Source: Scilla litardierei
Lineage: Eukaryota; Streptophyta; Magnoliopsida; Asparagales; Asparagaceae
Length of the DNA stretch: 64,000 nt
Direction: 5' to 3'
Assembly: GCA_030789695.1 (NCBI GenBank)
Contig: CM061141.1
Coordinates: forward strand, 193,265,689-193,329,688
Under the pieces are notes generated by a model. It had not been told where the DNA came from and did no database searches. It saw only the letters and a program-made list of their open reading frames with translations. Below are positions 1-9,409 of this stretch, piece by piece. The stretch's first letter is position 1. Every line of letters starts with the position of its first letter. Position numbers and translations under genes: made by a program.

Positions 1-24
1 TTTTTTCAAAAATTTAAAATATAT

Positions 25-262
25 TGGCTAATCTCCGTAGAGTAGAGCACAACGTCATAAGTACATTGGCTAATCTCCGTAGAGTAGAGCACAATGACAT
101 GGCTAATCTTGCATGAAGTAGAGCACTAAGGCTAATCTTCACGGAGTAGAGCACAATTTCATAAGTACATTGGCTAATATCCGTAGAGTAGAGCACAATG
201 ACTTGGCTAATCTCGCATAAAGTAGAGCACTATGGCTAGTCTTCAAGGAGTAGAGCCCAAAG
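25..262. repeat. Short tandem repeats, unit TGGCTAATCTCCGTAGAGTAG
   Basis: A unit of roughly 28-50 bp built on GGCTAATCTCCGTAGAGTAGAGCACAA is repeated about six times with substitutions (CTCCGTAG, CTTGCATG, CTTCACGG, ATCCGTAG, CTCGCATA and CTTCAAGG variants). It is followed by looser repeats containing CCCGTATG (about 286-372). No coding function is seen. Confidence 0.8.
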
Positions 263-415
263 AAAAACTTCATTAAAACGTTAGTCCCGTATGAACTAGT
301 CGGCACTGTGGTTAGCCCCGTATGGACTAATCGACACATTCCAGTTTGACCAAGGCCTTTTGTTACCCCGTATGGGTCATTTGGCAAGTTTGCAATCGAT
401 CCAGACCTTCTGTCG

Positions 416-456
416 AATTGGTCGACCAAAAACACCAAATTGGTCGACCAAATTTT
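416..456. repeat. Repeated palindrome TTGGTCGACCAA
   Basis: The 12-bp perfect palindrome TTGGTCGACCAA occurs twice, flanked by A/T runs, with a third half copy (TTGGTCG) after the T-run. It lies at the border of the GC-rich block. Confidence 0.7.
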
Positions 457-473
457 TTTTTTTTGGTCGCAAC

Positions 474-815
474 TTCTTCCCGGCCAGGGCCTCTGCCCTG
501 GCCGGGGCTTGGCCAAGTGCCGGCCAGGGCCTTTGCCCTGGCCGGCTAGGGGCTTGGCCCCCTTGGCCAGGGCCTCTGCCCTGGCCGAGGCCGGCCAAGG
601 CCGGCCAGGCCCTGGCCGAGGCCAGGGCATTGGCCCTGGCCTCTGCCAGGGCAGGCCAGCCGGCCCTGGCCCCTGCCAGGGCCGGCCATTGCCGGCCTGG
701 CCTTGGCCGGCCACTGCCGGCCTGGCCATGGCCTGCCATGGCTTGGCCATGGCCGGTCATGGCCAAGGCCATTTGGCATTGGCCGGCCATGGCCCCTTTG
801 GCCATGGCCGGCCAC
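474..815. repeat. GC-rich low-complexity block of GGCCAGGGC / GGCCGGCC
   Basis: About 340 bp consist almost only of permutations of GGCCAGGGC, GCCCTGGCC, GGCCGGCC and GGCCATGGCC. Because the words are each other's reverse complements, RNA from either strand could fold into long hairpins. It yields open frames in four of six frames, all rich in Gly, Pro, Ala and Arg, which I regard as by-products of the repeat. Confidence 0.85.
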
Positions 816-1116
816 CCCCTTTGAATGGGGTTGCCGCACACATTCCTCCCCCTTGATGGGGTGGTCGCCGGTGGTTATTGGCCGTAGCCAACCCCCTCCG
901 CAAGTGGAGGGGGGGGTGCATAGCCTTCATAGCCCATTTGGCCATGGTGCACATGCACCAATTTCCTCTTACCCGATGGAAATAACTACCATCATCCTCC
1001 TCGATGAAGCACCCGTTCGTCGATGAAGCACCAGTTCGTCGAGAAATTAGTTATTTCCTAATGGACGTGTGCCAAAAATGAAAAATAACATACTACGTGA
1101 ACGGTCGGTTCTTCCC

Positions 1117-1244
1117 GTCACGGAGAGTTCCTACCATATCCGTAATGATAGGAGACCCTAACGTGAAAAGAACAACCGCTGCGTTCTCTCCGTCACGAAG
1201 CGTTCCTACTATATCCGTAATAGTAGGAGACCCATTCGTGAAAA
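1117..1244 (-). other. Two related stem-loops in the retroelement leader
   Basis: Two copies of a stem-loop lie at 1129-1153 and 1204-1228. On the plus strand both have the loop ATCCGTA; the 9-bp stems are TCCTACCAT/ATGATAGGA and TCCTACTAT/ATAGTAGGA. They differ by one compensatory pair change and one G.T wobble. Both are enclosed by a second stem, TCACG/CGTGA. They lie 75-190 nt downstream of the primer site on the element's strand, where retroelement RNAs often carry dimerisation or packaging structures. That role is inference. Confidence 0.6.
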
Positions 1245-1303
1245 AGACAACGACTCGTTCATAGTTTCGACGGGGCGGCAGTTTGACCGGGGCGAACCCT
1301 TAT

Positions 1304-1316
1304 GGCTCTGATACCA
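1304..1316 (-). other. Primer-binding site, tRNA-Met type
   Basis: On the minus strand the sequence reads TGGTATCAGAGCC, the classic plant retrotransposon primer site complementary to the 3' end of initiator tRNA-Met. It is one base away from the LTR that ends at 1318, which fixes the element as minus-strand. Confidence 0.85.
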
Positions 1317-1317
1317 A

Positions 1318-1922
1318 TGTAGGATCCTGCCAAAACAGAGTTAGGATCGATAATTAAAGTTGAGACTTACGCTTGCGTATGCGGAACGGTAGTCTCGGAA
1401 CTTTGCCTTCGGATTCGCCACGACGGATCGAGTCTTCTCACGAACGGAGTAAGGCTACTAAATCCACAATCTAAATCTCTACTTTAGATTAAGAACTTGG
1501 ATAGAGGAAGAGAAAGGATTTCTGCAGAGCTTCGCTAGGATGAAGTTGCATGCATGAATTCCATGCAAAAGGTGTAAGAAATGGCTTACCCTTGGGTCTT
1601 ATTTATAGCCCCCAAGGTAGTTATTTTAGGGTAAGTTGTTCCTTTGGAACAACTTAATTAAGGTGTACCATGATACATGGCACATTATAAGCTTAAGTTG
1701 TACCATATGCATGGTACAACATAAGCTTAAGATATTCCCCCTTTATTAGCCATATGTCGCATGCACTTATGCATATATAATGCGACTTTCCCACTCATCC
1801 AGAGATCCTCTCCGTAAGGGAACAGATTCCCTTTGTACACGACTTCGTGTACGCGACGTTCGAGGTCCGTATTCCCTCGTACATCCCCCACAAGGGTGTA
1901 CAAACGTCTTCCATATCCAACA
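1318..1922 (-). mobile_element. 5' LTR of minus-strand retroelement
   Basis: On the plus strand the LTR runs from TGTAGGATCC to ATCCAACA, giving terminal TG...CA and near-matching inverted ends (TGTAGGAT/TGTTGGAT). The left boundary is set by the tRNA-Met primer site. The right boundary is where homology to the G-type protease resumes (CTCCTCGGGGAAG, compare 32960-32975). It therefore interrupts the G1 pol gene. The second target copy lies outside the window. Confidence 0.75.
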
Positions 1923-2341
1923 CTCCTCGGGGAAGAAGTCGTCGAATTCTCTCACCACAGCTGGTCTGCTCTGCTCCATCGGCAAAGCAACGATCTCCAC
2001 CGTCTTGGCCCAAAATCTGACAGGAACAAGCGAACTACTACCTCGACTGAACTCAAACAACGGATGACCTAGAATCTTGAACACTACCTTCTTCTGCTGG
2101 CAATCGATCGTGGCGTAGAAACTCCCAAGCCAGTCCATCCCAAGGACGGCATCATAGTTAGTGATGTCGTGGACAATAAAGTCTGTGTAAAGCTCATGTC
2201 CACAGACCACCAAAAGACAAGACTTGCAACCACGATGCACCGAGACCACGCCATTCCCTGTAACGATATCCCAACTCTTGGGAAGAGGGAAAGTAGATAA
2301 GGAATGCTTGTCCACGAAGCTCCGGGATATCCCAACCCTGG
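1923..2341 (-). pseudogene. Retropepsin / linker fragment of G1 gag-pol
   Basis: The minus frame encodes a run starting DKHSLSTFPLPKSWDIVTGN and containing [17 protein letters not shown], the C-terminal half of a plant Ty3/gypsy retropepsin (the DSGAS active-site part is missing), then the linker [15 protein letters not shown] and EFDDFFPEE that leads to reverse transcriptase. Compared with G2 (33100-33427) a segment between 2330 and 2342 is lost, equal to about 530 bp holding the active site and the zinc knuckles. Reading ends at 1923, where the foreign LTR begins. It is a dead remnant of element G1. Confidence 0.8.
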
Positions 2342-3067
2342 CCTAACCACTGCTCTGACCTGCTCTATAGGCCTCTTCCCAGCTCCAGAAGTCTACCCTC
2401 TCTTCTGGCTCGCAATCAGCTCCTGCCTCTTAGCAGCTATCAGCAACTTCTGATAAGACTCCAAATCTGACGAAGACATTAGGCTCTGCAAATCTAAGGA
2501 AATACCCTGCAGAAACCTCTAAACTCTCTCCTCGGCATCCTGCACCATCTTCGGTGCAAAGCGACTCAGCTTGGTGAACTCCTGATGATACTGGTCCATC
2601 GATAGATTTCCCTACTTCAGATCAATGAATTGCTGCAACATCTCTCTCCTGGCATCCTTCGGGAAATACTCCTCATCGAACCTAGCCTTGAAATTAGCCC
2701 AAGGAATAGGTTTCACCACTAGCTCATCCTCGGCATCCCACCAGCTGCTGGCATTATCATTGAGCTGCTTCTTCACCAAATCAACCCATCCAGCCGGATT
2801 GTTCTTCGACATCCTCAGATTGTCCTCTGTATTCCGGATCCACTCCTCTGCAACCAACAGTCTTTCAGATCCATCAAAATAGGTCGGGCCCAGCTCCCGA
2901 AATTGCTTCGCTCCTGGCTCGAAGCGAGGGGCATTCTGAAGCATGCCCTGCTGCACCTGCATCATCTGATGCATCATCCTCATGACTTCAGCATTTGTGG
3001 GCTCTCTATCCGGTACCTCATCACGGTCTGGCCCACCACTAGCTAGGGTATGTCGTCTTCCGGCCAT
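2342..3067 (-). pseudogene. Gag fragment of element G1
   Basis: The frame starts MAGRRHTLASGGPDRDEVPD at 3067 and contains the Gag hallmark WDAEDEL...WANFKARFDEEYFP (retrotransposon gag domain). It stops at about 2610 (DLK then a stop) and continues as recognisable but interrupted Gag to about 2345 (YHQEFTKLSRFAPKMVQDAEE, RFLQGISLDLQSLMSSS, ending VEQVRAVVRPG-like). The homologous G2 Gag is at 33565-34613 and adds two zinc knuckles that are deleted here. Start chosen by match to G2 and the conserved MAGRR. Confidence 0.85.
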
Positions 3068-3211
3068 CTAGTGACAAAGAAACGATAAAATTAGACTCAG
3101 GGCTAATGACATGGATGTTTTAATTTATTTAATGGACATTCTATTATTATTATCGTTGTTCCGATAATTCGCAGTTGCAAGAAGAGACCTGCATGGGCCA
3201 CCAATAAAACC
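3068..3211 (-). mobile_element. Leader of element G1 between 5' LTR and gag
   Basis: This short region joins the gag start to the LTR edge at 3212. Its LTR-proximal part (GGGCCACCAATAAAACC next to the LTR) is nearly identical in G2 (34742-34758) and H (42834-42850), so it probably holds the primer site. I cannot assign the tRNA with confidence. Confidence 0.6.
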
Positions 3212-4680
3212 TGTCACGACCCGCTTCCCAAATACGGAAAGCGAGGCGTGAAAAGTCCGCTCAGACTTGAAGCTGTGAGGCTACAGTCTGTAAAGCATCT
3301 GGTATAACCAAGTAAAGGTCCTTGCAATTACGAAACAGAAAAAAATAATAATAAAAGAAGAGAGATAAATAATGTTATTCCAATCTCAGAATGTCCACAA
3401 ATAATGTTCAAACATCGCAGAAAAGCCACCAGGCATAAAAGAGTCTAAAAAGGCCCCAAGCATGGCCAACAGAAATAAACGTATAGAAAAGGAAAGGTGC
3501 TACGCACCGACAACCTAACAAGAACTAAGCAGAAAGCAACACAGAAAGAAGTCTCTACGACTGGTCGCAGCTGTCCTCGAACTCCACGTCAACAGTGGAC
3601 CCAGTCTCAACGTCAACAAACACCTCGTCCTCAGCAACGGGCTCTGGCTCAGCAACTAACATAAGACACCCAAAAGAGACGAGGGCGCATGTCAGCAAAG
3701 TCTACAAGAGACTTTGTGCAAGGAAACTAAAAGAAAGGGAAACAGCCTAGCAGTTCTAAAATATGCGATGACATGGCAGTTTAAGGCATGGATTCAACAA
3801 GTAAGAAGTGAAACAAGTATGACAAGGCAAGGGTAGAAAAGCTACTAAAACATTCACATGGATTTACAAGACAAGTAAGCATGTCGTGCACAGAGTTTAC
3901 ACCCTTTAGCTGGAGCGGCTATACGGGCCAACTCCTACGCTCAAGTGATCGCTTAACCCTACCCCTCCACGTGTAATCGGGCATTGGCTTTTAACCAACA
4001 CATGTAGCCCTCTTCTGGTTCACGAGCCAGGAAGTCTACTAGGCATAGGATTGTGCCTACAACGTAGGTGCCTAGCCTCAACAAGGAAGTACAAGTAGCG
4101 TGTGCTACGAAAGAAACATTCAAGCATGGAATGACATGTTAGGATGCATGGCATGGCAAGAGTACAAATAAAGTGCGTACAGATATAGAAAATAAACGTG
4201 ACAAGAAAAATGTATGAATTGAATGGCAGAGTACAAATAAAGTGCGTACAGATAGAGAAATTAAACGTGACAGGCAAGATGTATGAATGGCATGGCAGGG
4301 TGTCAGATCTAGCTTCGTTGTCAAGCTAGATCTTGAAGTTGTGTCTAGGCGACTATCATTTCGTCGCCTAGTCTCTTTTACGCTAAAAACGAGGGATAGC
4401 CTAAAACATGGCCTAAACACAAGTTGGCAAGTTTCATTTGCCTGCAATCAGCTGTTCTGGAAACACCGTTCAATCAGTCTAATCTACCTATGTGCTCGGA
4501 TTTACCAACATACAGTCCCAGATTAGATTATCTTCATTAGTGATTTACTAAGCACTTTAAATACTGATTTTAATCTTGATTAGCATGCATTGGTTGGGGT
4601 CCTAAGAGATCAAAAAAGTACCCTTGCACGACACGAGAGCTACACTGACGTCGGGTAGCGACGTCAGGGGTAAGAATAAA

Positions 4681-4708
4681 CACTACTACAAAAAGGACCT
4701 TTAATAGC
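4681..4708 (+). repeat. Left terminal inverted repeat of the CACTA element
   Basis: CACTACTACAAAAAGGACC and the following nine bases match the reverse complement of 23338-23365 at 26 of 28 positions. Confidence 0.95.
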
Positions 4709-5195
4709 ATACCTTTAACAGCGCTTCCCAATTATAAGCGCTGTTAATTAGAGGCCCAGATAATAGAAATCGCTTCTTTCTGCAAGCGCTATTAAAGGTC
4801 AGACAATAGACAGCGCTTCTTTCTGCGAGCGCTGTTAAAAGTCAGACAATAGACAGCGCTTTTTTCTGCAAGCGCTATTTATTAGAGGCATATATAATAC
4901 ACAGCGCTTCTTTCTGCATGCGCTGTTAAAGGTCAGATAATATACAACGCTTCTTTCTACAAGCGCTGTTAAAGGTCAGTTAATAGACAACGCTTCTTAA
5001 GTACAAGCGCTGTTAAAGGTCCACCATAGACAGCGCTTGTACTAAACAAGCGATGTCTATCTGGGACCTTAGACAGTGCTTGTTTAGTACAAGCGCTGTC
5101 TAAGGTACCAGATAGACATCGCTTTTTTAATACAAGCGCTGTTAAAGGGGTACCAATAGACAACACTTGTTTAATACAAGCGATGTTAAAAGTGA
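4709..5195. repeat. Left subterminal repeats of the CACTA element
   Basis: About a dozen AGCGCT-based units of the form ACAGCGCTT-spacer-AAGCGCTGTTAAAGG are arrayed here. Each is a small inverted repeat with AGCGCT on both sides. Spacers nearest the tip read CTTTCTGC; those further in read GTTTAGTAC. In characterised CACTA elements subterminal repeats bind the TNPA-type protein during transposition. Confidence 0.88.
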
Positions 5196-5520
5196 TGTAT
5201 TGTACGTTAACATTCACACATCAAATTTCATTAGTTTTACACAAACCCTAGCTTTCACAGCCAATAACCTCTCTCAGCGCGCGGTCGCTTTTTCGGAGAA
5301 AATTTCAACCTTTGCTTCCTAGTTAATTCAACCTCTCTCAGCCTGCAACATATCCTGCCGATGCCCAAGCAATCGCCCAAGCAATTTTCAGCCCCGCGCG
5401 GATGTCCCTCTTCCATCCTCCCTCTTCGTGCGCTCTTTCCTCTTCGTGCGCTCAATTCAAGCAATCGATCGAATCGAGTAACCACTTGCAGGAGGAACCC
5501 CTAGGGCTCTGCTGAGTTCA

Positions 5521-5684
5521 ATGAAAGTGAAAGCAATGAGAACCCCTACGGCTCCATCGACGAAGAACTGCAGCGAATCGGATCTTCATGCGGCCGCGAG
5601 GTCCGGCGATCTTCAGAAGGTCGAATCCATCTGCACCTCGAATCCACTCGCCGTCAATTTCAGAGATAAACACTCGAGAACTCC
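5521..5684 (+). pseudogene. Ankyrin-repeat protein, captured first exon
   Basis: From the ATG at 5521 the frame reads MKVKAMRTPTAPSTKN..., then SDLHAAARSGDLQKVESI and LAVNFRDKHSRTP, the start of an ankyrin repeat array (LHxAARxGD...VNxRDxxxRTPLH). The exon ends at a plausible splice donor CC|GTATCC at 5684, exactly where an ankyrin repeat would continue with LHLA. No further ankyrin repeats follow. The 300 bp upstream (5212-5520) are C/T-rich and look like a captured 5' UTR and promoter-proximal region. The exact source gene cannot be named. Confidence 0.75.
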
Positions 5685-6342
5685 GTATCCTTTGCTTGTT
5701 TATTTTCTTGATGAATTCTAGGGTTCTAAAGCTCTTAAATTTGTTCAATTTCTAATCTTTTATAGTTATATAAAGATGTTTCTTCTGTGATAATTTTGTT
5801 TCTGTCGATTATATTTTAATACTTCCCGGTTGATTAGCTTCGGTAAAGGATTGGATCGATACTTCGTTAGAAAGAAGTTTAAAGTAATATAAAATTATTG
5901 ATCGCTGAAGGAAAAAAATTGTTCTTTTGGTCTTTAAATTTACTCTTTTTGATTAGATTTATTTGGAGTCATATTGATGTTTGAATGCTTAAACAGGTCC
6001 CTTTCTGTAATGACAATATATAGTGCTTATGTTGCCTTCTTTAGACAAGATAAGGCATCAAGATAATTTTGTTATGAATGCTTAAAGATTGTTGATTTCT
6101 TATACTCGGGAAAATCCAAAAGGGAAATTGTTGTTTGAAAAAATATATGAAGGAATGAGAATGTAAAATTGGCTATGCCAGAAAACTAGGTTTGTGATCT
6201 AGGAATTAGCACCAGGGAAGTTCCACAGTAATAGTAGAAGCAAGGCAAATAAAATTGCATTTTAGGTTTTTTGGATTTTCCCGAGCTCAATTTAAGCAAT
6301 CGTTTGACACGGCTTATATGAACTGTGACGACTGCAAGAGGA
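5685..6342. other. Intron-like, no gene seen
   Basis: AT- and T-rich sequence with the composition of a plant intron following the ankyrin exon donor. I see no exon, RNA gene or repeat. The join to Aux/IAA-derived sequence lies somewhere after about 6170. Confidence 0.5.
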
Positions 6343-6447
6343 ATGGAAGGCACGAGGAGATACAATGGAGAGTTTGACAACCTCATGGCAACGGAGCTGA
6401 GGCTTGGTCTGCCAGGGGCAGACCAACAACAGAGTTGTACACTATGA
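6343..6447 (+). pseudogene. Aux/IAA repressor, N-terminal fragment (domain I)
   Basis: The frame from ATG 6343 reads MEGTRRYNGEFDNL followed by MATELRLGLPGADQQQ, then stops at 6445-6447. TELRLGLPG is the domain I signature of Aux/IAA auxin-response repressors; its LxLxL core is the EAR motif that recruits TOPLESS co-repressors. Domains II (degron), III and IV (PB1) are absent. The frame ends within 15 residues after the motif, so it is a fragment captured by the CACTA element. A short peptide carrying only the EAR motif could be made if transcribed, but I see no sign of expression. Confidence 0.82.
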
Positions 6448-6467
6448 AATCTGTACAAACAGGATAG

Positions 6468-6576
6468 ACCCAGAAAGATGTTGCGGAAGAGAAGGAAGTG
6501 AACCCAACTCCTCCTCCTCCTCCTCCTCCGGCCGAAGCCAAGGTTGATGACTCCAAGGATCTTGCTGTTGTGGATA
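6468..6576 (+). pseudogene. Remorin, captured first-exon fragment
   Basis: The frame reads KDVAEEKEVNPT, eight prolines encoded by a CCT repeat (6508-6531), then AEAKVDDSKDLAVVD, matching the disordered N-terminal region of group 1b remorins (typically ...PPPPAEEKxDDSKALAVVE). The exon ends at a donor, GATA|GTAAGC (6576/6577). The conserved C-terminal coiled-coil membrane-anchoring domain is missing. It starts only 20 bp after the Aux/IAA stop, showing direct abutment of two unrelated genes. Confidence 0.72.
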
Positions 6577-7945
6577 GTAAGCCCTTTTTCTTTTATTCTA
6601 GTACTTGTTAATGGATAATCTCTTTAACATAGCTTATGATTTTTCGATGGAGAATTAACAAGGTTTTAGCTTGGCTTATGCCTGAAGCCTGTGTGGTCAA
6701 TAATTTCTATGAATTCTCTTTGTTGGCAGATGCATATGTTTAATAAATTTTCTAGCAAGCCAAACCTTTGTATATTAAGAGCATAGTTTGAGTTAGCAAT
6801 TACTAGGATCTTTGTCTGACAGTGTTTTCTTTTTAAATTTCTTGGGCTTTCTTGCTTTGGTTTTTTGGTTTTTGTGAAGGGTTTTGTGCTAATTGATAGT
6901 TTTCTTGATGCTTCATTTTCTTCATGTAGTTTTCTACCTGGCCCCTATACAAATTTAATCAATCTTAGCATATACGTATGAATTCTGGTCATAATTTGTT
7001 CAGAGCTACCAAAATCTGCTGTGTTTCTGCTAGACCTGCGTATATTATAATATTCAAGCTTAGATCTTTATCTAGTGTAGATAAGATTGTGTTCCTATAT
7101 GTCTCTTTTGAAGTGTATTGAGAGTCATATGACGTATGTATGCATGTATTTTTTTGTTGGGTATCATACTTTTTGTCTGAATAATGTTTCAAGAATCTGG
7201 ACATTGCTTTTTCTTCGTCTGCATGATTTGCATGATTCTAAATATTTAAGTTCTTCTTAATTTTCTGAGAAGCTCACCAGAATTAGTGTATCTATGTGTT
7301 TATAAATTGTCATTTTCCCATTGATTGATACACATAATTATCAGTCCAAATTTGTCGACGCATGCATCTTAGCTGACGGAGTAGTTGAAGGATGCCGGAG
7401 CATTCAGCTCCTCCTTCCAGTGTGTCTTTCTACCTTTAGTCCACCTACAGCTTCAAATTTCATGGCCTTGAACGTTACAAATAAGTTCCATTCACATTCT
7501 CTATCAATCTGAAACATTACACAAGCTCAATGAACTGATTTTGTGTTAAACTTGTAACTTTACAATATTCATACAAGTTATGATGCTTTTATAGTCCTTA
7601 TGCTATGTGCTTTTAGGATATGTTCACTGATTTCCTATAATTCACCTTATGTTGGGCTAATCTTTTTTCACAACTTCATAATAACATATGTTTAATTTCT
7701 TGTTTGTTGCTTAGACAGTAATTGTTCTACAGGTAATTCTACTGGCAGGATCAAACTTTCTTCATGGAATCTAATTCTGTCATTTAAAGCTCACAAGGAA
7801 GTTGTTGTGAAATAGGTTGGTCTTATACATTTGTATAGACATGATGTTAATGACAATCACATACTTGTTGATTCTGTTTGAACTAGTTACCTTGGCTTTA
7901 TCCAGTGAATGTCAGTCGACACCAGGTGCTTATTAGGTGACTAAG
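6577..7945. other. Captured intronic or non-coding DNA, no gene seen
   Basis: T-rich, intron-like DNA. A frame over 7321-7512 encodes 63 residues without recognisable motifs and I do not call it a gene. This stretch ends at the 5-bp target duplication of element A1. Confidence 0.55.
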
Positions 7946-7950
7946 ATACT
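7946..7950. repeat. Target-site duplication of A1, left copy (ATACT)
   Basis: ATACT directly precedes TGATCACTCC; the identical five bases follow the 3' LTR at 19877-19881. Confidence 0.95.
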
Positions 7951-8246
7951 TGATCACTCCTTATTTTACACCTTTTTTCCGCATTTTTGCATGCCATTTA
8001 GATCGCCCAAATCATGTTTTTCACGATATATCGACGATATTGCGATGCTTTTCACGATTTGCTGTTTTTGTCGCATTTCAGGTGATTTGGCGCGATTTGG
8101 AGTGATCTCGAGATGCGCTTACTCTAGACGGTCACCGACGACCTCCCCGAGGGGTATTTTTGCTGTTGGAGAGGAGCAGAAGAAGAATGAACGTCGCAGG
8201 AGCGACGAGGAGGCCAAAATAAGTAGATTGGGCATGTTTTGTGTCC

Positions 8247-8628
8247 CACTCGACCGAGTGGAGGAGCCACTCGGCCGACCAGCGAGACACCGCTCGGCCG
8301 ACCAGTTCAGACACAATTTCTATGTGCACTCGGCCGAGCGACGGAGACCACATCGGCCGAGTGACGACATCTCGTCCGCCCGAGTAGCGCCCAGACGAAG
8401 CCCTTCAAAAATCACCAAGTTACTGTTTTTCGGCTGCCTGAGATTCAGAAGACCCACTCGGCAGAGTGGATTATCCCGTCCGCCCGAGTATCATGAAGCC
8501 ATCGGCCGAGTGACGACAACTCACTCGGCCGAGCCGCCCCCAAAGTAGAGACCCCTGAAGGCCCCGACTTACTGGAAAATTACATGGTTTCTCACTCGGC
8601 CGAGCGACTTTTGTCACTCGGTCGAGTG
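8247..8628 (+). promoter_or_regulatory. CTCGGCCGAG palindrome cluster in A1 LTR, upstream of TATA
   Basis: About a dozen full or near copies of CACTCGGCCGAGTG (for example 8247-8260, 8615-8628) lie within 380 bp, and a TATA-like CTATTTAACC follows 83 bp after the last. The same arrangement recurs at 13011-13378 before ORF2. The 3' LTR copy is at 18356-18737. The position suggests binding sites in the U3 promoter; the binding factor is unknown. Confidence 0.75.
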
Positions 8629-9110
8629 CGACGCGCTGCCTGTAGCGAAAATTGCGGAAAACAGGCTGCGCAGGGGTATTTTGGTCACAGTTTTTGGACG
8701 ATTTTGGGGGCTATTTAACCCCTGTTTTTACCCTAGTTTTAGAGAGCTTCTTCTTAGATTTTTTGCAGCTTTTTAGATTAGCTTTTTAGTTTTATTCTTG
8801 AGATTGGAGAAGAGACAAAATTGGATTTTTGTTGGATTAATTGAAGAACTCCATTGGTTTGCTTTTCTCTTCTCTAAAAATTTTATTTTTATTGCATATC
8901 TCAATATTGTGATGAATTCTATTGCTTATTTCATTGATTATTTTTGTGATCTTGCTATGAATTGTGAGTAGTCGCCACGTCTTGGGGCGTGGGGATGAAC
9001 CCTACAAGCCCTATTTCATAATTGTGATGAATTGGTAGGAATTTTGCTAGAATTGCAATTAGAGATTAGATTGGGATCAATTTACTACGGATGGCTAGGT
9101 ATTCACATCG

Positions 9111-9409
9111 ATTGGGATTTGCAAGAGATTGGATCCCAATTCGATAGGAAACCCTAGAAATCTGAATTGGGTTGGAGTCGAATTTCCGTAGTATCGGTTT
9201 GCAAGAGATTGGACCGATACTAGGTTTTCCGGTTTCAATTCCGTGCCAATACCCGTTTGCAAGAGATTGGGCGGGTAGGAACTATCCCAATCTAGGTTGT
9301 GGACCGAGTTTGCAAGAGATTGGGCTCGGTGCGCGATTGGACGATGATGTTGATCCTAATGCTAGCTCCCCTAGGCTAGGGTTTGCAAGAGATTGGACCC
9401 GAACCTAGG
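9111..9409 (+). other. Array of five stem-loops with invariant loop TTGCAAGAGATTGG
   Basis: Five copies of the 14-mer TTGCAAGAGATTGG lie at 9119-9132, 9199-9212, 9257-9270, 9310-9323 and 9383-9396. Each is enclosed by a different inverted repeat: ATTGGGAT/ATCCCAAT; TAGTATCGGT/ACCGATACTA; TACCCGT/GCGGGTA; ACCGAGT/GCTCGGT; GGGT/ACCC extended by CCTAGG/CCTAGG. Constant loops with unrelated but complementary stems point to a conserved RNA (or cruciform) structure. The array lies downstream of the TATA-like box, so it should be in the transcript. Copies exist at 19220-19518 and, inverted, in A3 at 57751-58045. Confidence 0.85.

Larger units (their letters stand above)
1..1303 (-). mobile_element. 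Leader/internal region of a minus-strand LTR retroelement
   Basis: This stretch lies inside the primer site (1304-1316) of the LTR at 1318-1922, so read on the minus strand it is the untranslated leader that follows the 5' LTR. The element continues beyond the left edge. No open frame here resembles a gag or pol protein; the long frames over 377-841 only follow a GC-rich repeat. It holds, from right to left, a pair of stem-loops (1117-1244), about 250 bp without obvious structure, the GGCC-rich repeat block (474-815), TTGGTCGACCAA palindromes and short tandem repeats near the edge. Whether the element is autonomous cannot be judged. Confidence 0.65.

Noticed and set aside
377..856. Overlapping open frames of 97-154 codons on both strands
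   Set aside because: They follow the GGCC-rich repeat and exist in most frames with Gly/Pro/Ala/Arg composition; no homology or start context.
7937..8548. 203-codon frame and its near-copy at 18049-18657
   Set aside because: Lies within the A1 LTRs across the CTCGGCCGAG palindromes, crosses the LTR start in the first copy, and shows no protein motif.
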